64,000 bases of DNA from assembly GCA_016872115.1 (NCBI GenBank), contig VHBC01000001.1, forward strand, positions 1-64,000, in the 5' to 3' direction. The notes under the pieces were generated by a model, which did no database searches, had not been told where the DNA came from, and saw only the letters and a list, made by a program, of their open reading frames with translations. The first letter of the stretch is position 1. Every line of letters starts with the position of its first letter. The stretch is from Sphingomonadales bacterium. Lineage in GTDB: Bacteria > Bacteroidota > Bacteroidia > Flavobacteriales_D > Crocinitomicaceae. The position numbers were made by a program, and so were the translations under genes. This document shows positions 16,498 to 27,144 of the stretch, piece after piece.

Positions 16498-17198
16498 CCT
16501 TCAAAAATCAATGAAAAATACCAGGCTCGGTTATAAAGTTGGTCTATAGGATTCGATACAGGGGTGAAGTCTTGAATAAAACTACTTTTGAAACCATGGC
16601 TGTACTTGAGTTCAATTCCAAACTTGAAATACGGTGCAAAAAATTCGACACCGCCTCCAATTTGACCTTGCCAATCGTTCTTTTTTATTTTCACGAAGGG
16701 GTCGTAGAAATTTTGAGATGCATCTTGCTGTGATTGCAAATCGATGCTGTATTGCATGCCAAAAAGAGAGTAGGCGGTAAAATTGTTGTAGCGCTTGGTT
16801 CGGAATTGCAACATCATTGGAAACTCGAGGTTCGTGGAATTAACGCGCTGTTGACCAGCACCGTTTAAAAACCAAATGGTGTCGAGGCTTTTGTAATTGA
16901 GCACGCGCTCCTGAAAAGAAAGCGTCGGGATAAAGCGAAAGCGAATGGTGGGCGTGCCCAATTTTACGGTGGTTAAAATACCGAGTTGCCCTCCGGGCTG
17001 GGCATCATTTTGAATAGATAAAAGTTGGTATTGGTTATATGCATTGGGTTTTGGCATGACGGTGAAGTCTGAGCTATTGACCCCAAGCATAAAACCGAAG
17101 TGAATGTAACGTTTGTCGAAATTCTTGTAGCGCTGTTGTTTTTGTTTTTGGGCAAACAAACACGGACTAAGTAAGCAGCAAACAAGCAATAATTTCAT
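16494..17198 (-). CDS. porT: PorT-family outer-membrane barrel protein of type IX secretion/gliding
   Basis: About 234 residues starting at the ATG at 17198 (MKLLLVCCLLSPCLFAQ, a signal peptide); the ORF-track start six codons upstream lacks any added support, while GGAGGT precedes the chosen ATG. The mature protein reads KRYIHFGFMLGVNSSDF, YQLLSIQNDAQPGGQLGIL, IRFRFIPTLSFQERVLNY, and ends WYFSLIFEG, the pattern of PorT/SprT barrels needed for T9SS. The order ubiE-porT is common in Bacteroidota, which supports the call. It is translationally coupled to the FAD dehydrogenase downstream. Confidence 0.88.
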   Translation of the reverse strand: MKLLLVCCLLSPCLFAQKQKQQRYKNFDKRYIHFGFMLGVNSSDFTVMPKPNAYNQYQLLSIQNDAQPGGQLGILTTVKLGTPTIRFRFIPTLSFQERVLNYKSLDTIWFLNGAGQQRVNSTNLEFPMMLQFRTKRYNNFTAYSLFGMQYSIDLQSQQDASQNFYDPFVKIKKNDWQGQIGGGVEFFAPYFKFGIELKYSHGFKSSFIQDFTPVSNPIDQLYNRAWYFSLIFEG

Positions 17199-17224
17199 GA
17201 CCTCCAAACGTCTCATTTGTCGAA

Positions 17225-17959
17225 TTATTGTGCTTTTGTGCCGATGTAAATACTCGCAATGCCACCACTTAGGCGGATTGGTTCTTGGGTTTGATAGCCT
17301 ACTTTTTGAAGTACTTCTACAAAAGCTTGGCCTTCTGGAAAGGCGGCAACACTTTCGGGAAGATAAGTGTATGCGCGCGTATCTTTGGAGATATATTTGC
17401 CAAAAAAGGGAATGAAGACATTGGCGTAAAATCCAAAGAGTTGTTTAATTGGAAAAGATTTTGGCTTAGAAAATTCTAATATGACGGCTTTTCCTTTGGG
17501 TTTGAGGACGCGCAGCATTTCCGAAAGACCTTTCTCTAGGTTTTCGTAATTGCGCACACCAAAACCAACGGTAATAGCATCAAAAAAGTTGTTTTCAAAT
17601 GGCATATTTTCGGAATCGCCTAATTGCATATCAATGATTTGGTCATAGGCGCGTTTTTTCATTTTTTGTTTACCAACAGCCAACATGCCAGCTGAGATGT
17701 CCATGCCGATAATTTGAGTGGGCTTGAGTGCCAAACAAGCAATTGCAAAATCGCCGGTGCCGGTTGCTAAATCGAGCATAACTTTTGGCTGCAAAGCGCG
17801 CAATTGCTTGACCGCTCTTTTACGCCAAAGGTGATCAATGCCCAGAGACAAAAAATGATTCAGAAAGTCGTAGTTGGCCGAAATGTTATTGAACATTTGA
17901 GCGACTTCCTCTTTTTTTGATTGCCCAGAATCATAGGGTTTAACGACTTTTTCTGACAT
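17225..17959 (-). CDS. ubiE: Demethylmenaquinone methyltransferase (UbiE/MenG)
   Basis: Performs the last, SAM-dependent C-methylation of menaquinone synthesis at the inner membrane face. The 244-residue product has [20 protein letters not shown], the signature at the start of the family, the SAM motif [25 protein letters not shown], and the second family signature [22 protein letters not shown] start at ATG 17959 (MSEKVVKP); the ORF track's longer version reads into hldE. The gene follows the heptose kinase after 1 nt, and porT lies 26 nt downstream. Confidence 0.95.
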   Translation of the reverse strand: MSEKVVKPYDSGQSKKEEVAQMFNNISANYDFLNHFLSLGIDHLWRKRAVKQLRALQPKVMLDLATGTGDFAIACLALKPTQIIGMDISAGMLAVGKQKMKKRAYDQIIDMQLGDSENMPFENNFFDAITVGFGVRNYENLEKGLSEMLRVLKPKGKAVILEFSKPKSFPIKQLFGFYANVFIPFFGKYISKDTRAYTYLPESVAAFPEGQAFVEVLQKVGYQTQEPIRLSGGIASIYIGTKAQ

Positions 17960-17960
17960 T

Positions 17961-18947
17961 TTATAAAAAGTGTTGTTGTGCTTCAGCACTTAATTTTTCT
18001 TTGTTGATACTTACTACACCCGGTGTTTCACAAACCAAGCCTCCAGCTAAATTGGCAAGTACGGCTATTTGTGTTGGCAACGCACCGCAAACCAAACTTA
18101 GACAGGCTGTTGCTATAACGGTGTCTCCTGCACCCGAAACGTCGGCAATGTTTCGCAAATGGGCAGGTAAATGATGTTGTTGCTGTCCATCGTAAATTTG
18201 AACGCCATGTTCAGATAAGGTCACAAAAATGTATTTGCATTCGAGTTTTTTTTGTAGGTCTTCAATGGCAAGTGCGAGCGCAGTTGGGTCGTTGACAAAA
18301 TTGAAATCTATTTGCAAACCTTCTTTAAGTTCTTTGAGGTTGGGCTTGAAAAGTGTACAGCCTTTGTAGGCTAAGAAGTTTTTCTTTTTGGGATCAACCA
18401 CGACTGGAATACCCAGCTTTTTGGCGCTGTCAATTAGCCATTCGATGAGTACTTCAGTAAGCACGCCTTTATTGTAGTCCTCTAAAAGTATACCGTCGAT
18501 TCCAGTAGCTAAAATACCTTGAATTTGACTTTTAAAAGCTACCGTTTCAGCTGTGCTTAGGTCGTGTTGGTCTTCATTGTCAATGCGCAAAAGTTGTTTG
18601 CCATTAGAGAGCACTCTTGTTTTGATGGTAGTTTTGCGCTCCTTCGAGAAAAGCACACCGGATGTGTCTATTTGAGCTTCTTGAAGTTGCTGTTGCAAAT
18701 GCTTGCCTGCAGAGTCATTACCGACGACGCTTGCTAAAATGGCATTTGCACCCAAAGCAATTAAATTAAGTGCTACATTGCCTGCCCCTCCAATGCGCTG
18801 CTCTTCCGTTTGAAGGTTAACTACCGGAACCGGTGCTTCAGGGCTCATGCGTTCTACCTGACCGTGAAGGTAGGTGTCGGTCATGACGTCTCCAACAACT
18901 AAGATGCGTTTACCATTAAAGGCGTCGAGTAGGGCTGAGGTTTGCAT
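17961..18947 (-). CDS. rfaE1: D-glycero-beta-D-manno-heptose-7-phosphate kinase (RfaE1-type PfkB kinase)
   Basis: Phosphorylates heptose 7-phosphate at O1 for ADP-heptose synthesis (LPS core). The 328-residue product is the kinase half of HldE only; there is no nucleotidyltransferase domain. Motifs are [27 protein letters not shown], the PfkB signature [17 protein letters not shown], and the C-terminal catalytic [17 protein letters not shown] with the anion hole and base Asp. The ATG overlaps the aminotransferase stop by 1 nt (TAATG). Substrate is inferred from similarity to the HldE1 subgroup. Confidence 0.9.
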   Translation of the reverse strand: MQTSALLDAFNGKRILVVGDVMTDTYLHGQVERMSPEAPVPVVNLQTEEQRIGGAGNVALNLIALGANAILASVVGNDSAGKHLQQQLQEAQIDTSGVLFSKERKTTIKTRVLSNGKQLLRIDNEDQHDLSTAETVAFKSQIQGILATGIDGILLEDYNKGVLTEVLIEWLIDSAKKLGIPVVVDPKKKNFLAYKGCTLFKPNLKELKEGLQIDFNFVNDPTALALAIEDLQKKLECKYIFVTLSEHGVQIYDGQQQHHLPAHLRNIADVSGAGDTVIATACLSLVCGALPTQIAVLANLAGGLVCETPGVVSINKEKLSAEAQQHFL

Positions 18948-20140
18948 TATCTAAGTTGTGCTAAGGCTGTTGAAATACGTTCAACTGCTTTTTGTAAGGT
19001 TTCTTTTGAGGCAGCATAGCTGAGTCTAAAACAATTGGGGTCTCCGAAAGCAGCGCCACCCACACAGGCAACAAGGCCGACTTCTAGCAAATACATGCAG
19101 AGTTCGTCTGAATTCTGAATGGTTTGGCCCCTGTAAGATTTACCAAAATAAGACGAGCAATCGGGAAAAACATAAAACGCACCACCCGGTTGATTGACTT
19201 TTAAACCTGGAATTTTTCTGAGCCCTTCCAAAACCAAATTGCGGCGGCTTTCAAAAGCGCCGATCATGTCTTTGAGTATCGAAGGGTCGGCATCCATTGC
19301 AGAAATTGTAGCACGCTGGGTAATGGAACAGGTAGCAGAAGTAAACTGACCTTGGACTTTATCGCAGGCGGTCGCTATCGCTTTCGGCGCGCCGATGTAT
19401 CCGAGGCGCCAGCCGGTCATTGCCCAGGCTTTAGAGACGCCATTTACGGTCACGACTTGGTCATAGATTTCTGGGAACTGCGCGAGGCTTTCGTGTTGGC
19501 CTATAAAGTTGATGTGTTCATAGATTTCATCGGACATCGCAATTACTTGTGGATATTTGGCCAGAACACGTGCGATGTCTTGCAATTCCGCTTTGGAATA
19601 CACAGAGCCAGTAGGGTTGCAGGGTGTAGAGAACATCAGCATTTTTGTTTTTGGCGTAATTGCGGCCTCGAGATCTGCGCCTGTGATTTTAAAGTCTTTG
19701 TCGATGCCTGCAGAGATAACCACAGGAATGCCTTCTGCAACTTTGACAATTTCTAAGTAGGATACCCAGTAAGGTGCAGGAATAATGACTTCATCGCCGG
19801 GGTTGATGAGGCTCAAAACTAAATTTGCAATGCTCTGTTTGGCTCCTGTTGAAACAACAATTTGGTCTTTGCTGTAGCTCAGCTTGTTGTCTCTTAGGAA
19901 TTTACGAGAAATACTATCTCTGAGGTCGTCATAACCAGGGACAGGGGTGTAGGTAGTGAAATTCTGTTCTAATGCTTCAACCGCGGCTTGCTTGATAAAG
20001 TCAGGGGTGTGGAAATCAGGTTCACCCAATGATAGCGAGATAACGTCCTTTCCTTGGGATTTGAGTTCACGGCTTTTTTTAGCCATTGCAATAGTTGCAG
20101 ACTCTTCCATGGCCAGCAAGCGCTCAGATAATTGAATCAT
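18947..20140 (-). CDS. Class I PLP aminotransferase, aspartate aminotransferase type
   Basis: Transfers amino groups between aspartate and 2-oxoglutarate (or related pairs) in the cytoplasm. The 397-residue product has the family's segments [64 protein letters not shown] and the PLP lysine in [19 protein letters not shown]. These match the type I-beta aspartate (and sometimes prephenate) aminotransferases of Bacteroidota. The ORF-track start (20158) is TTG; the ATG at 20140 is preferred because a TACCTTTG box lies at 20156-20163. It heads the long minus-strand run down to mnmA. Confidence 0.92.
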   Translation of the reverse strand: MIQLSERLLAMEESATIAMAKKSRELKSQGKDVISLSLGEPDFHTPDFIKQAAVEALEQNFTTYTPVPGYDDLRDSISRKFLRDNKLSYSKDQIVVSTGAKQSIANLVLSLINPGDEVIIPAPYWVSYLEIVKVAEGIPVVISAGIDKDFKITGADLEAAITPKTKMLMFSTPCNPTGSVYSKAELQDIARVLAKYPQVIAMSDEIYEHINFIGQHESLAQFPEIYDQVVTVNGVSKAWAMTGWRLGYIGAPKAIATACDKVQGQFTSATCSITQRATISAMDADPSILKDMIGAFESRRNLVLEGLRKIPGLKVNQPGGAFYVFPDCSSYFGKSYRGQTIQNSDELCMYLLEVGLVACVGGAAFGDPNCFRLSYAASKETLQKAVERISTALAQLR

Positions 20141-20155
20141 GTTTTTGGGTTTGTG

Positions 20156-20163
20156 CAAAGGTA
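20156..20163 (-). promoter_or_regulatory. -7 promoter box TACCTTTG before the aminotransferase gene
   Basis: A perfect TAnnTTTG box on the minus strand, 15 nt before the ATG at 20140. It is likely to drive the minus-strand run aminotransferase-rfaE1-ubiE-porT. Confidence 0.6.
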
Positions 20164-20184
20164 GTAATTTGCAATGAATTGACT

Positions 20185-20192
20185 TATCTTTG
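20185..20192 (+). promoter_or_regulatory. -7 promoter box TATCTTTG, 4 nt from the trmD start
   Basis: A perfect TAnnTTTG box separated by CCTT from the trmD ATG. Transcription would begin at or next to the start codon. Confidence 0.6.
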
Positions 20193-20196
20193 CCTT

Positions 20197-20874
20197 ATGC
20201 GAATTGATATTATCACGGTGTTGCCAGAGTTGCTGCGAAGTCCTTTTGCCGCGTCTATCATGAAACGCGCGCAAACCAAGGGTCATTTGGAATTGTATGT
20301 GCACAATCTACGCGATTTTTCAGACGATAAACACCGCAATGTAGACGACTATCAGTACGGTGGAGGAGCCGGAATGGTGATGAGCGTTGGTCCAATTTCC
20401 AAGGCAATTGAAAATCTACAAGCAGAAAGAGACTATGACGAAATCATATACATGACACCCGACGGCGCTATCTTGGATCAAAATAGTTGTAATCAGTTGT
20501 CTTTGGCAAAAAACATCATCATTTTATGTGGTCACTATAAAGGTGTTGATCAGCGCATTCGCGATTTATATATTACCAAAGAAATCTCAATTGGCTCCTA
20601 CGTGTTGAGTGGGGGTGAACTCGCTGCTGCAATTGTAGTCGATGCTGTTGTTCGCCTGATTCCTGGCGTGCTCAATGACGAAACCTCGGCATTGACAGAT
20701 TCGTTTCAGGATGGTTTGTTGGCTCCGCCAGTTTATACGCGACCACCAGAATTTAATGGATTAAAAGTGCCGGATGTACTTTTGGGTGGCAATCCTAAAG
20801 AAGTAGAGGCTTGGCGAGAAGAACAGGCGCTATTGCGAACCAGAGAAAGAAGACCAGACTTGTTAGGAGATTAA
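20197..20874 (+). CDS. trmD: tRNA (guanine37-N1)-methyltransferase TrmD
   Basis: Methylates G37 next to the anticodon to prevent frameshifting; cytoplasmic SPOUT enzyme with a trefoil knot. The 225-residue product starts [13 protein letters not shown] and has [14 protein letters not shown], the knot segments [25 protein letters not shown] and [16 protein letters not shown], then the C-terminal [17 protein letters not shown]. The ORF track starts 34 codons earlier, inside the divergent aminotransferase; I use the ATG at 20197. The stop codon overlaps the uvrD stop by 4 nt (TTAA). Confidence 0.97.
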   Translation: MRIDIITVLPELLRSPFAASIMKRAQTKGHLELYVHNLRDFSDDKHRNVDDYQYGGGAGMVMSVGPISKAIENLQAERDYDEIIYMTPDGAILDQNSCNQLSLAKNIIILCGHYKGVDQRIRDLYITKEISIGSYVLSGGELAAAIVVDAVVRLIPGVLNDETSALTDSFQDGLLAPPVYTRPPEFNGLKVPDVLLGGNPKEVEAWREEQALLRTRERRPDLLGD

Positions 20875-23162
20875 TCCTCAATTATTTGAAGGTTTGCAAA
20901 TCGAAGCAGTAGGGTTTTGGAACCATGTTGCGGGAAGAATATGGTCGCCTTTTTATCAGGACCCTGGCCATCGAGTTGTAGTACTTTTCCTTTGCCAAAT
21001 TTTTCGTGCAACACATTGTGGCCAACCACAAGGCTTGCCATATTCGCTTGTTGTTGGGGATTGGCACTTTTATTTTGGCTCACTTCTTTCAAAGAGCGCA
21101 GTTGTGGACCACCACCCAGCGGTTTATTGAGCCCCCCTGTAAAACCCCGTTCAATACTACCGGATCCCATTAGTGAACGGCTATTGGCTGTTCGGGAGAT
21201 GGTTTCAAACTGCAAATATTGCGGGTCAATTTCGTCGATGAATCGGGATGGTTCACACATAATAGACTGCCCCCAGGTAAAGCGGCTGGTGGCGTAAGAA
21301 AGCATGCAGCTACGCATACCTCGGGTGAGCGCTACATAAAACAAGCGGCGTTCTTCTTCGAGCTCTGGGCGCGAATTGAGGGCCATTTGAGAAGGGAATA
21401 AATTTTCTTCAAGCCCAACAATAAAAATATGATGAAACTCGAGCCCTTTGCTCGAGTGAATCGTCATGAGGCTGATATGGTTGCGGTCTTCTGGTTTTTC
21501 CTGATCGGCGTCGGTAAGTAGTGCGACATCCATCATGAAGTCAGCGAGGGTGCGGGGTGCGTCTGGCGCTGCGCCGCGCACAAATTCTTGAATACCTGCC
21601 AATAATTCTTCGATGTTCTGAAAACGCTCTACTTCTTCGGGGCCTTTGTCTTTTTCTTCGAGTAATTCTCTGAGAATTCCAGATGATTTGGCGATGCGTT
21701 CAGCAAGCGTAAAAGCGTCTGTTTTATCGAGCTCAGCGCCAAAACTAGAGATCATGGTGGTGAACTCGTAAATTTTTGCTTTGGCTGCTGCACTTACATC
21801 GGCTGGGAAACTTTGAAAGTCTGAAATAACTTCCCACATGCTGATACCATAGCGGTTGGCTGCAATAATGATGTTTTCTATTGTGGTTTTACCAATGCCG
21901 CGTTTAGGGTAGTTGATTACGCGCTTGAGCGCTTCTTCGTCGTGCGGGTTTGCGCTGAGTCTGAAGTAGGCGAGGAGATCTTTGATTTCTTTGCGCTGAT
22001 AAAACGACAAGCCGCCATATATTTTGTAAGGCATATTGAGTTTTCGCAACGCCTCCTCAAATGCCCTCGATTGTTTGTTGGTGCGGTATAAAATGGCGAA
22101 ATCTTGAAAACGAGCACCTTCTGCTGTTTTGCGTTCAAAAATGGCTTGGGCAATGGTGCGTCCTTCTTCGTTGTCTGTCAGGGAACGTTGGACTTTAATT
22201 TTAGAACCTTCGTTGTTGTCGGTCCATACCGTTTTTAAAATTTGATCCTTATTTTTTTTGATGATGCTATTGGCTGCTTCGACAATATTTTTGGTACTTC
22301 GGTAGTTTTGTTCGAGTTTATATAACGCAAAATCGGGGTAATCTTTTCTGAAATTGAGGATGTTCTCGATGTTTGCTCCACGAAAAGAATAGATACTTTG
22401 GGCGTCGTCTCCGACCACACAGATGTTTTGATAAGCCGCGGCTAATTTCTTAACAATGAGGTACTGTGCATAGTTGGTATCTTGGTACTCATCGACGAGG
22501 ATATATTGGAATTTTTGTTGATAGTAATGCAATACATCAGGGAAGTCACGGAGTAGTACGTTGGTGAAATACAACAGATCGTCAAAATCCATGGCACCAG
22601 CCTTCAGACAACGGTTGGCGTAAGTTTGATAAATTCGACCAAGCTCTGGTCTGCGAGATTGTTTGTCTTCTAATTCTATTTCTGTGTTGGCAATATAAGC
22701 TTCCGGGGATATGAGGTTATTTTTAGCAGCCGAAATACGACCAAAAACCATACTCGGTTTATAGGTTTTGTCGTCGAGGTTGAGTTCTTTTATGATGTCT
22801 TTGATTAAGCTTTTGGAGTCTTGGGTATCGTAGATGGTGAAATTGTTAGGAAAACCAATGCGTTCAGCATTAAAGCGCAATATTTTAGAGAATACCGAGT
22901 GAAAAGTACCCATTGAGATATTTTTGGCTTCTGCAGCTCCAACGATTTGGCCAATACGCTCAGTCATTTCTTTTGCTGCTTTGTTCGTAAAAGTAAGGGC
23001 TAAAATATGAAATGGGTCTAAGCCTTGTTCTATCAAGTAGGCGATGCGGTAGGTGAGTACGCGCGTTTTGCCTGAGCCAGCGCCAGCAATGACCATAATA
23101 GGGCCATAAATGTGTTCAACGGCAACCCGCTGACTTTCGTTGAGTTCGTCTAAATAGGACAT
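20871..23162 (-). CDS. uvrD: UvrD/PcrA-type DNA helicase
   Basis: A superfamily 1 ATP-dependent 3'-5' DNA helicase acting in repair and replication restart. The 763-residue product has motif [19 protein letters not shown], motif Ia [10 protein letters not shown], motif [13 protein letters not shown], motif [17 protein letters not shown], motif IV EQNYRST, motif [21 protein letters not shown] and motif [15 protein letters not shown]. The C-terminal 50 residues ([17 protein letters not shown]) form the Tudor-like domain of PcrA/UvrD. It is monocistronic, with its own -7 box. Confidence 0.96.
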   Translation of the reverse strand: MSYLDELNESQRVAVEHIYGPIMVIAGAGSGKTRVLTYRIAYLIEQGLDPFHILALTFTNKAAKEMTERIGQIVGAAEAKNISMGTFHSVFSKILRFNAERIGFPNNFTIYDTQDSKSLIKDIIKELNLDDKTYKPSMVFGRISAAKNNLISPEAYIANTEIELEDKQSRRPELGRIYQTYANRCLKAGAMDFDDLLYFTNVLLRDFPDVLHYYQQKFQYILVDEYQDTNYAQYLIVKKLAAAYQNICVVGDDAQSIYSFRGANIENILNFRKDYPDFALYKLEQNYRSTKNIVEAANSIIKKNKDQILKTVWTDNNEGSKIKVQRSLTDNEEGRTIAQAIFERKTAEGARFQDFAILYRTNKQSRAFEEALRKLNMPYKIYGGLSFYQRKEIKDLLAYFRLSANPHDEEALKRVINYPKRGIGKTTIENIIIAANRYGISMWEVISDFQSFPADVSAAAKAKIYEFTTMISSFGAELDKTDAFTLAERIAKSSGILRELLEEKDKGPEEVERFQNIEELLAGIQEFVRGAAPDAPRTLADFMMDVALLTDADQEKPEDRNHISLMTIHSSKGLEFHHIFIVGLEENLFPSQMALNSRPELEEERRLFYVALTRGMRSCMLSYATSRFTWGQSIMCEPSRFIDEIDPQYLQFETISRTANSRSLMGSGSIERGFTGGLNKPLGGGPQLRSLKEVSQNKSANPQQQANMASLVVGHNVLHEKFGKGKVLQLDGQGPDKKATIFFPQHGSKTLLLRFANLQIIED

Positions 23163-23178
23163 GGAAAAAAGCTGTTTT

Positions 23179-23186
23179 CAAAAGTA
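23179..23186 (-). promoter_or_regulatory. -7 promoter box TACTTTTG before uvrD
   Basis: A perfect TAnnTTTG box on the minus strand, 16 nt before the uvrD ATG. Confidence 0.5.
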
Positions 23187-23222
23187 CTATTTTATGTTGC
23201 ATCCTTTCCAGTGAAAATGCAG

Positions 23223-23230
23223 TATTTTTG
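23223..23230 (+). promoter_or_regulatory. -7 promoter box TATTTTTG before speA
   Basis: A perfect TAnnTTTG box, 74 nt before the speA ATG, giving an unusually long leader for this window. Confidence 0.55.
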
Positions 23231-23258
23231 CACAAAATTGAAGCGTAAAAGCGAAACT

Positions 23259-23290
23259 TCTACTGCAAATCTGCGTAGAACCCCTTTTTG
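23259..23290 (+). promoter_or_regulatory. Hairpin plus T run in the speA leader (possible attenuator)
   Basis: TCTACTGCA pairs with TGCGTAGA (eight pairs, one bulged T, AATC loop), followed by ACCCCTTTTTG. The layout resembles a weak intrinsic terminator placed between promoter and start codon. Whether it regulates speA is inference. Confidence 0.35.
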
Positions 23291-23304
23291 ATTAACAAGC
23301 CAGC

Positions 23305-24702
23305 ATGAGAACCAAATATATTGACCTGATCGAACAAACTTTTGATTTCCCTCAAAACGAATTCTTTCTGCGCGAGGAACGTCTATTTTTTCATGGTATC
23401 GACCTCATGCGTCTGGTCCATGAGCACGGCACGCCACTCAAGTTCCATTACTTGCCTCAAATTTCAAATAACATCCAAAGAGCAAAAGGTTGGTTCCGCG
23501 AAGCCATCATGAACCTTGGTTATCAGGGTAATTACTACTATTCTTACTGCACCAAAAGTTCTCATTTCGCATTCGTACTTGACGAAGTACTTAAAAACGA
23601 TGTCCATATCGAGACCTCTTCTGCTTTTGACATTGATATTGTCAACAGCCTCCAGGCCGCAGGAAAACTCAAGCCAAAAAGTTATGTCATCTGCAATGGC
23701 TATAAACCGGCACCATATTTACAAAAAATTGCCAAGCTCATCGAGCAAGATGAATTGCGAATTGTTCCAGTTGTAGACAACATTGATGAGCTCAAACAGC
23801 TCATAGAACTCACCTCCAATGAACTCAATATCGGTGTTCGAATTGCCTCTGAAGAAGAGCCAAAGTTCGAATTTTATACCTCGCGCCTCGGCATTCGTTA
23901 CCGCGAAATCGTGCCTTTTTACAAAGCCATACTCAAAGAAAACCCGAGGGTACGTGTCAAAATGCTGCATTTTTTCATCAATACAGGTATCAACGACACC
24001 GCCTATTACTGGAATGAACTTACCAAATGTTTACGGGTATACTCGGACCTAAAGAAACTTTGCCCCGAACTAGATTCTTTAAATATCGGCGGTGGTTTTC
24101 CGATTAAAAAATCTTTGGCTTTTGATTTCGACTACGCCTACATGGTGCGTGAAATTTTAACCCAAGTGAAGCGTGTTTGCCAAGACAACGACATCCCAGA
24201 ACCAAATATTTTTACTGAATTCGGATCTTTTACGGTAGGAGAGAGTGGTGGGGCTATTTTCAGCGTATTGCATCAAAAGCAACAAAACGACCGCGAAAAA
24301 TGGAACATGATCGATTCATCGTTTATGACTAACTTGCCAGATACATGGGCTATTAACCAGCGCTTTATCATGCTGCCGATCAACCGTTGGAACGACGATT
24401 ACGAACGCGTGTTGCTAGGCGGCTTGACTTGTGACTCAGACGACTACTATAATTCTGAGCAACACTCCAATGCCATATACTTACCCAAGTTTGACAAAAA
24501 TAACACGCAGTTTATCGGATTTTTCAATACGGGTGCGTATCAAGAAACTATTGGTGGATACGGTGGACTTAAGCATTGCCTTATTCCCGAGCCCAAACAC
24601 ATTCTCATCACCCGCGACGAAAACGGAAAAATTCAGACGGAAGTATTTAGCAATGAGCAAACTGCGCAAGATTACCTAAAAATATTAGGTTACGATAAAT
24701 AA
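23305..24702 (+). CDS. speA: Biosynthetic arginine decarboxylase, short Bacteroidota form
   Basis: Converts arginine to agmatine, the first step of polyamine synthesis; PLP fold type III barrel. The 465-residue product is shorter than the about 630-residue enterobacterial enzyme but matches the compact form of Flavobacteria. Visible features: the PLP-lysine strand YYYSYCTKSSHFAFVLDEVL, HIETSSAFDIDIV, FEFYTSRLGIRYREI, the glycine-rich LDSLNIGGGFPI, EFGSFTVGESGGAIF, and LLGGLTCDSDDYYN carrying the active-site cysteine/aspartate. Codon use looks more C-rich than in the neighbours. It is a single-gene unit. Confidence 0.88.
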   Translation: MRTKYIDLIEQTFDFPQNEFFLREERLFFHGIDLMRLVHEHGTPLKFHYLPQISNNIQRAKGWFREAIMNLGYQGNYYYSYCTKSSHFAFVLDEVLKNDVHIETSSAFDIDIVNSLQAAGKLKPKSYVICNGYKPAPYLQKIAKLIEQDELRIVPVVDNIDELKQLIELTSNELNIGVRIASEEEPKFEFYTSRLGIRYREIVPFYKAILKENPRVRVKMLHFFINTGINDTAYYWNELTKCLRVYSDLKKLCPELDSLNIGGGFPIKKSLAFDFDYAYMVREILTQVKRVCQDNDIPEPNIFTEFGSFTVGESGGAIFSVLHQKQQNDREKWNMIDSSFMTNLPDTWAINQRFIMLPINRWNDDYERVLLGGLTCDSDDYYNSEQHSNAIYLPKFDKNNTQFIGFFNTGAYQETIGGYGGLKHCLIPEPKHILITRDENGKIQTEVFSNEQTAQDYLKILGYDK

Positions 24703-24717
24703 CTGAGGCCTTACCTA

Positions 24718-27144
24718 CTACTTTCTTAATTCAACCTGACAATCTTTTTCGAGTGCAAAAAGAATTCGTTGCATGGCCTTTTCTATTTGCTGTTCACTAA
24801 GGGTTTGTTGTTGGTCTTGAAGATAAAAGGCCAAGGCATATGATTTTTTGTTTTCGGGCAGGTTTTTACCTTCATACACATCAAATAACTGGACATCCTG
24901 AAGTAATTTGGTTTCTGCTTTGCGCGCACTTGAGACCAGTTCGGCATAATCTAATTGCTTATCCACCAACAAAGATAAATCACGTCGAACGGCAAAGCTT
25001 TTGGGTACCTCTATAAACTTAATCTGTTGTTTTGCAGCAAATCGGTTAAGTATGGACCAGTTGAATTGCGCATAAAATACTTCTTGTTTGAGGTCAAAAG
25101 CATTTTGAAGATTAGTTGCAATTTGGCCGTAGCTAGCTACGACCTCATTTTGAAAATGGATGTCTAGGCCAATGTGGTACAATGCACTATCATTTTGCTG
25201 TTCTGTACAAATCGTACTGATTCCAAATCTTTCGAGCAGGCCCTTTACCTCTTTTTTTAAACTAAAAAAGGTATGTGACTGTCCTTGACTATTCCAGTTT
25301 TCAGTTTGTTGTTTTCCAAATAAAACAAGGGCAAGTTCTTGGTTTTCGATGCGTGCTTGTTCGTGTGACTGATAAGACTGTCCAAACTCAAAAAGCTGTA
25401 AGTTGGCAATTTGCCTATTTTGGTTGTGTTGTAGATTTTCAAGTAAGCCAAACAATAGGGTTTGTCGCATGTGGGCTAGATCTTGACTCAACGGATTTAG
25501 AATTGTAATAGCCTTTCCGAAAGATTCATCAAGATATTGTGCGTAATGTTTCTTGGTTAGAGAATTATTGAGCGCTTCAAAATAGCCTCGACCTACAAAA
25601 AACTCAGCAACATTACTCTTCTGAGTTTCAGTATCGAGCAGATTGACTTTTCCTAAGCTAAAATTCCATTTTTCGGGTATTTCAACATTGTTTAAGCCGT
25701 AAATACGAATGATTTCTTCAATGACATCTACAGGTCTTGTGACATCTACTCTGTAGCTCGGAACGACGAGCTCCCATGTATCATTTTGAAAAGAAAGCGT
25801 CTGAAAATCGAGGTCGTCAAGAATTTGTTGGATGTCGCTGGTTGGAATGTCATTGCCAATTAGTTGTGTAATCGCATTTTTGCTGAGTTCAATTTGAACG
25901 GCTGCAGAAAGTTGACCTTCATAACTAAAGGTCGCGCTACTGACTTGTGCTGCTGTGAGTTCTTGGATAAGATTGGCACAACGCAATAATGCAAAGGTGG
26001 TTAAAGAAGGGTCAACACCGCGTTCAAATCTAAAGGAAGCATCAGTATTTAGTCCATGTTGTCGAGCTGCTTTTCGTATACGCACGGCATCAAATAATGC
26101 CGACTCAATGAGCACACGCTTCGTATTTTCTGTTACGCCGCTTTTACTTCCGCCCAGAACACCAGCAAGGCATTGAACACCTTTTGCATCGGCGATTACA
26201 AGTTCATGGCCCGCGAGTGTATAAGTTGTATGATCAAGTCCAATGAAAGTTTCATTTTTTCGAGCACATCTTACTTGCAATGGCAGTTCAATTTGATCGG
26301 CATCGAATATATGGAGTGGTGTGCCAAGTTCGCGTTGGACAAAATTACTGAGGTCAACAACATTATTGATTGGTTTATGGCCAACTGCTTTAAGTCTATT
26401 TTGCAACCATTTCGGCGAGGGTCCAACTTTGACATTATTCAAGATAAGTCCATTATATTTTTTGCAGCCCTGATTGTCTTCGATTTGAATTTGGAGCGGG
26501 CTGAGCTGATTATTGGATAGTGCTGAAACTTCTGGGAATTGAAGCTGCGCTTTTGTGTCTGCATGCAAATTATGGAATGCGCGTATGTCTCGGGCTACAC
26601 CAATGTGTCCCATGGCATCGGCGCGGTTAGGCGTGAGACCAATTTCTAATTGGGTGTCGGACTCAAGCTGAAAATAAGCAGCTGCCGTTTGTCCGACAGG
26701 AGTTGACGTTGGTAAAACAAGTATGCCGTCATGACTGGTACCAAGGCCAAGTTCGTCTTCTGCACATAACATACCCTCGGAAACAACCCCTCTGATTTTA
26801 GCTTTTTTTATTTCAAAAGGCTGATCTGGTTGCGGATACAATGTACAGCCAACAGTAGCAACAATTACTTTTTGTCCGGCAGCAACGTTTGGTGCACCAC
26901 AAACAATTTGTAAGGGTTCCTCTTTTCCAATGTTTACGGTAGTTACTTTTAGTTTATCGGCGTCTGGATGCTGTTCACAAGTGAGCACTTGACCAACGAC
27001 AACACCTGTCAAGCCTCCAGGCACTTCTAGGTAGGTGTCTAGACCCTCTACTTCTAAACCTGTTTGGGTTAAGATGTCACTGAGTTCCTCGGGGCTGTAA
27101 TTGAAGTCGAGGTATGTTTTGAGCCAGTTATATGATATTTTCAT
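24718..27144 (-). CDS. pheT: Phenylalanine--tRNA ligase beta subunit
   Basis: The large subunit of cytoplasmic alpha2-beta2 PheRS, responsible for tRNA binding and editing. The 808-residue product starts MKISYNWLKTYLDF (ATG 27144); the ORF-track extension lies in murB. Domains in order: EMAP-like tRNA-binding domain at about 40-150 (VVGQVLTCEQHPDADKLKV), B3/4 editing domain about 210-390, B5 domain about 400-470, catalytic-like core, and the FDX-ACB anticodon-binding domain at the C-terminus (FAVRRDLSLLVD, AFYLQDQQQTLSE). It overlaps murB by 17 nt. pheS is not in the window. Confidence 0.97.
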   Translation of the reverse strand: MKISYNWLKTYLDFNYSPEELSDILTQTGLEVEGLDTYLEVPGGLTGVVVGQVLTCEQHPDADKLKVTTVNIGKEEPLQIVCGAPNVAAGQKVIVATVGCTLYPQPDQPFEIKKAKIRGVVSEGMLCAEDELGLGTSHDGILVLPTSTPVGQTAAAYFQLESDTQLEIGLTPNRADAMGHIGVARDIRAFHNLHADTKAQLQFPEVSALSNNQLSPLQIQIEDNQGCKKYNGLILNNVKVGPSPKWLQNRLKAVGHKPINNVVDLSNFVQRELGTPLHIFDADQIELPLQVRCARKNETFIGLDHTTYTLAGHELVIADAKGVQCLAGVLGGSKSGVTENTKRVLIESALFDAVRIRKAARQHGLNTDASFRFERGVDPSLTTFALLRCANLIQELTAAQVSSATFSYEGQLSAAVQIELSKNAITQLIGNDIPTSDIQQILDDLDFQTLSFQNDTWELVVPSYRVDVTRPVDVIEEIIRIYGLNNVEIPEKWNFSLGKVNLLDTETQKSNVAEFFVGRGYFEALNNSLTKKHYAQYLDESFGKAITILNPLSQDLAHMRQTLLFGLLENLQHNQNRQIANLQLFEFGQSYQSHEQARIENQELALVLFGKQQTENWNSQGQSHTFFSLKKEVKGLLERFGISTICTEQQNDSALYHIGLDIHFQNEVVASYGQIATNLQNAFDLKQEVFYAQFNWSILNRFAAKQQIKFIEVPKSFAVRRDLSLLVDKQLDYAELVSSARKAETKLLQDVQLFDVYEGKNLPENKKSYALAFYLQDQQQTLSEQQIEKAMQRILFALEKDCQVELRK

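Noticed and set aside
20095-20196. N-terminal extension of trmD in the ORF track
   Set aside because: It reads through the divergent aminotransferase start and promoter boxes; TrmD proteins begin MRIDIIT-like, at 20197.
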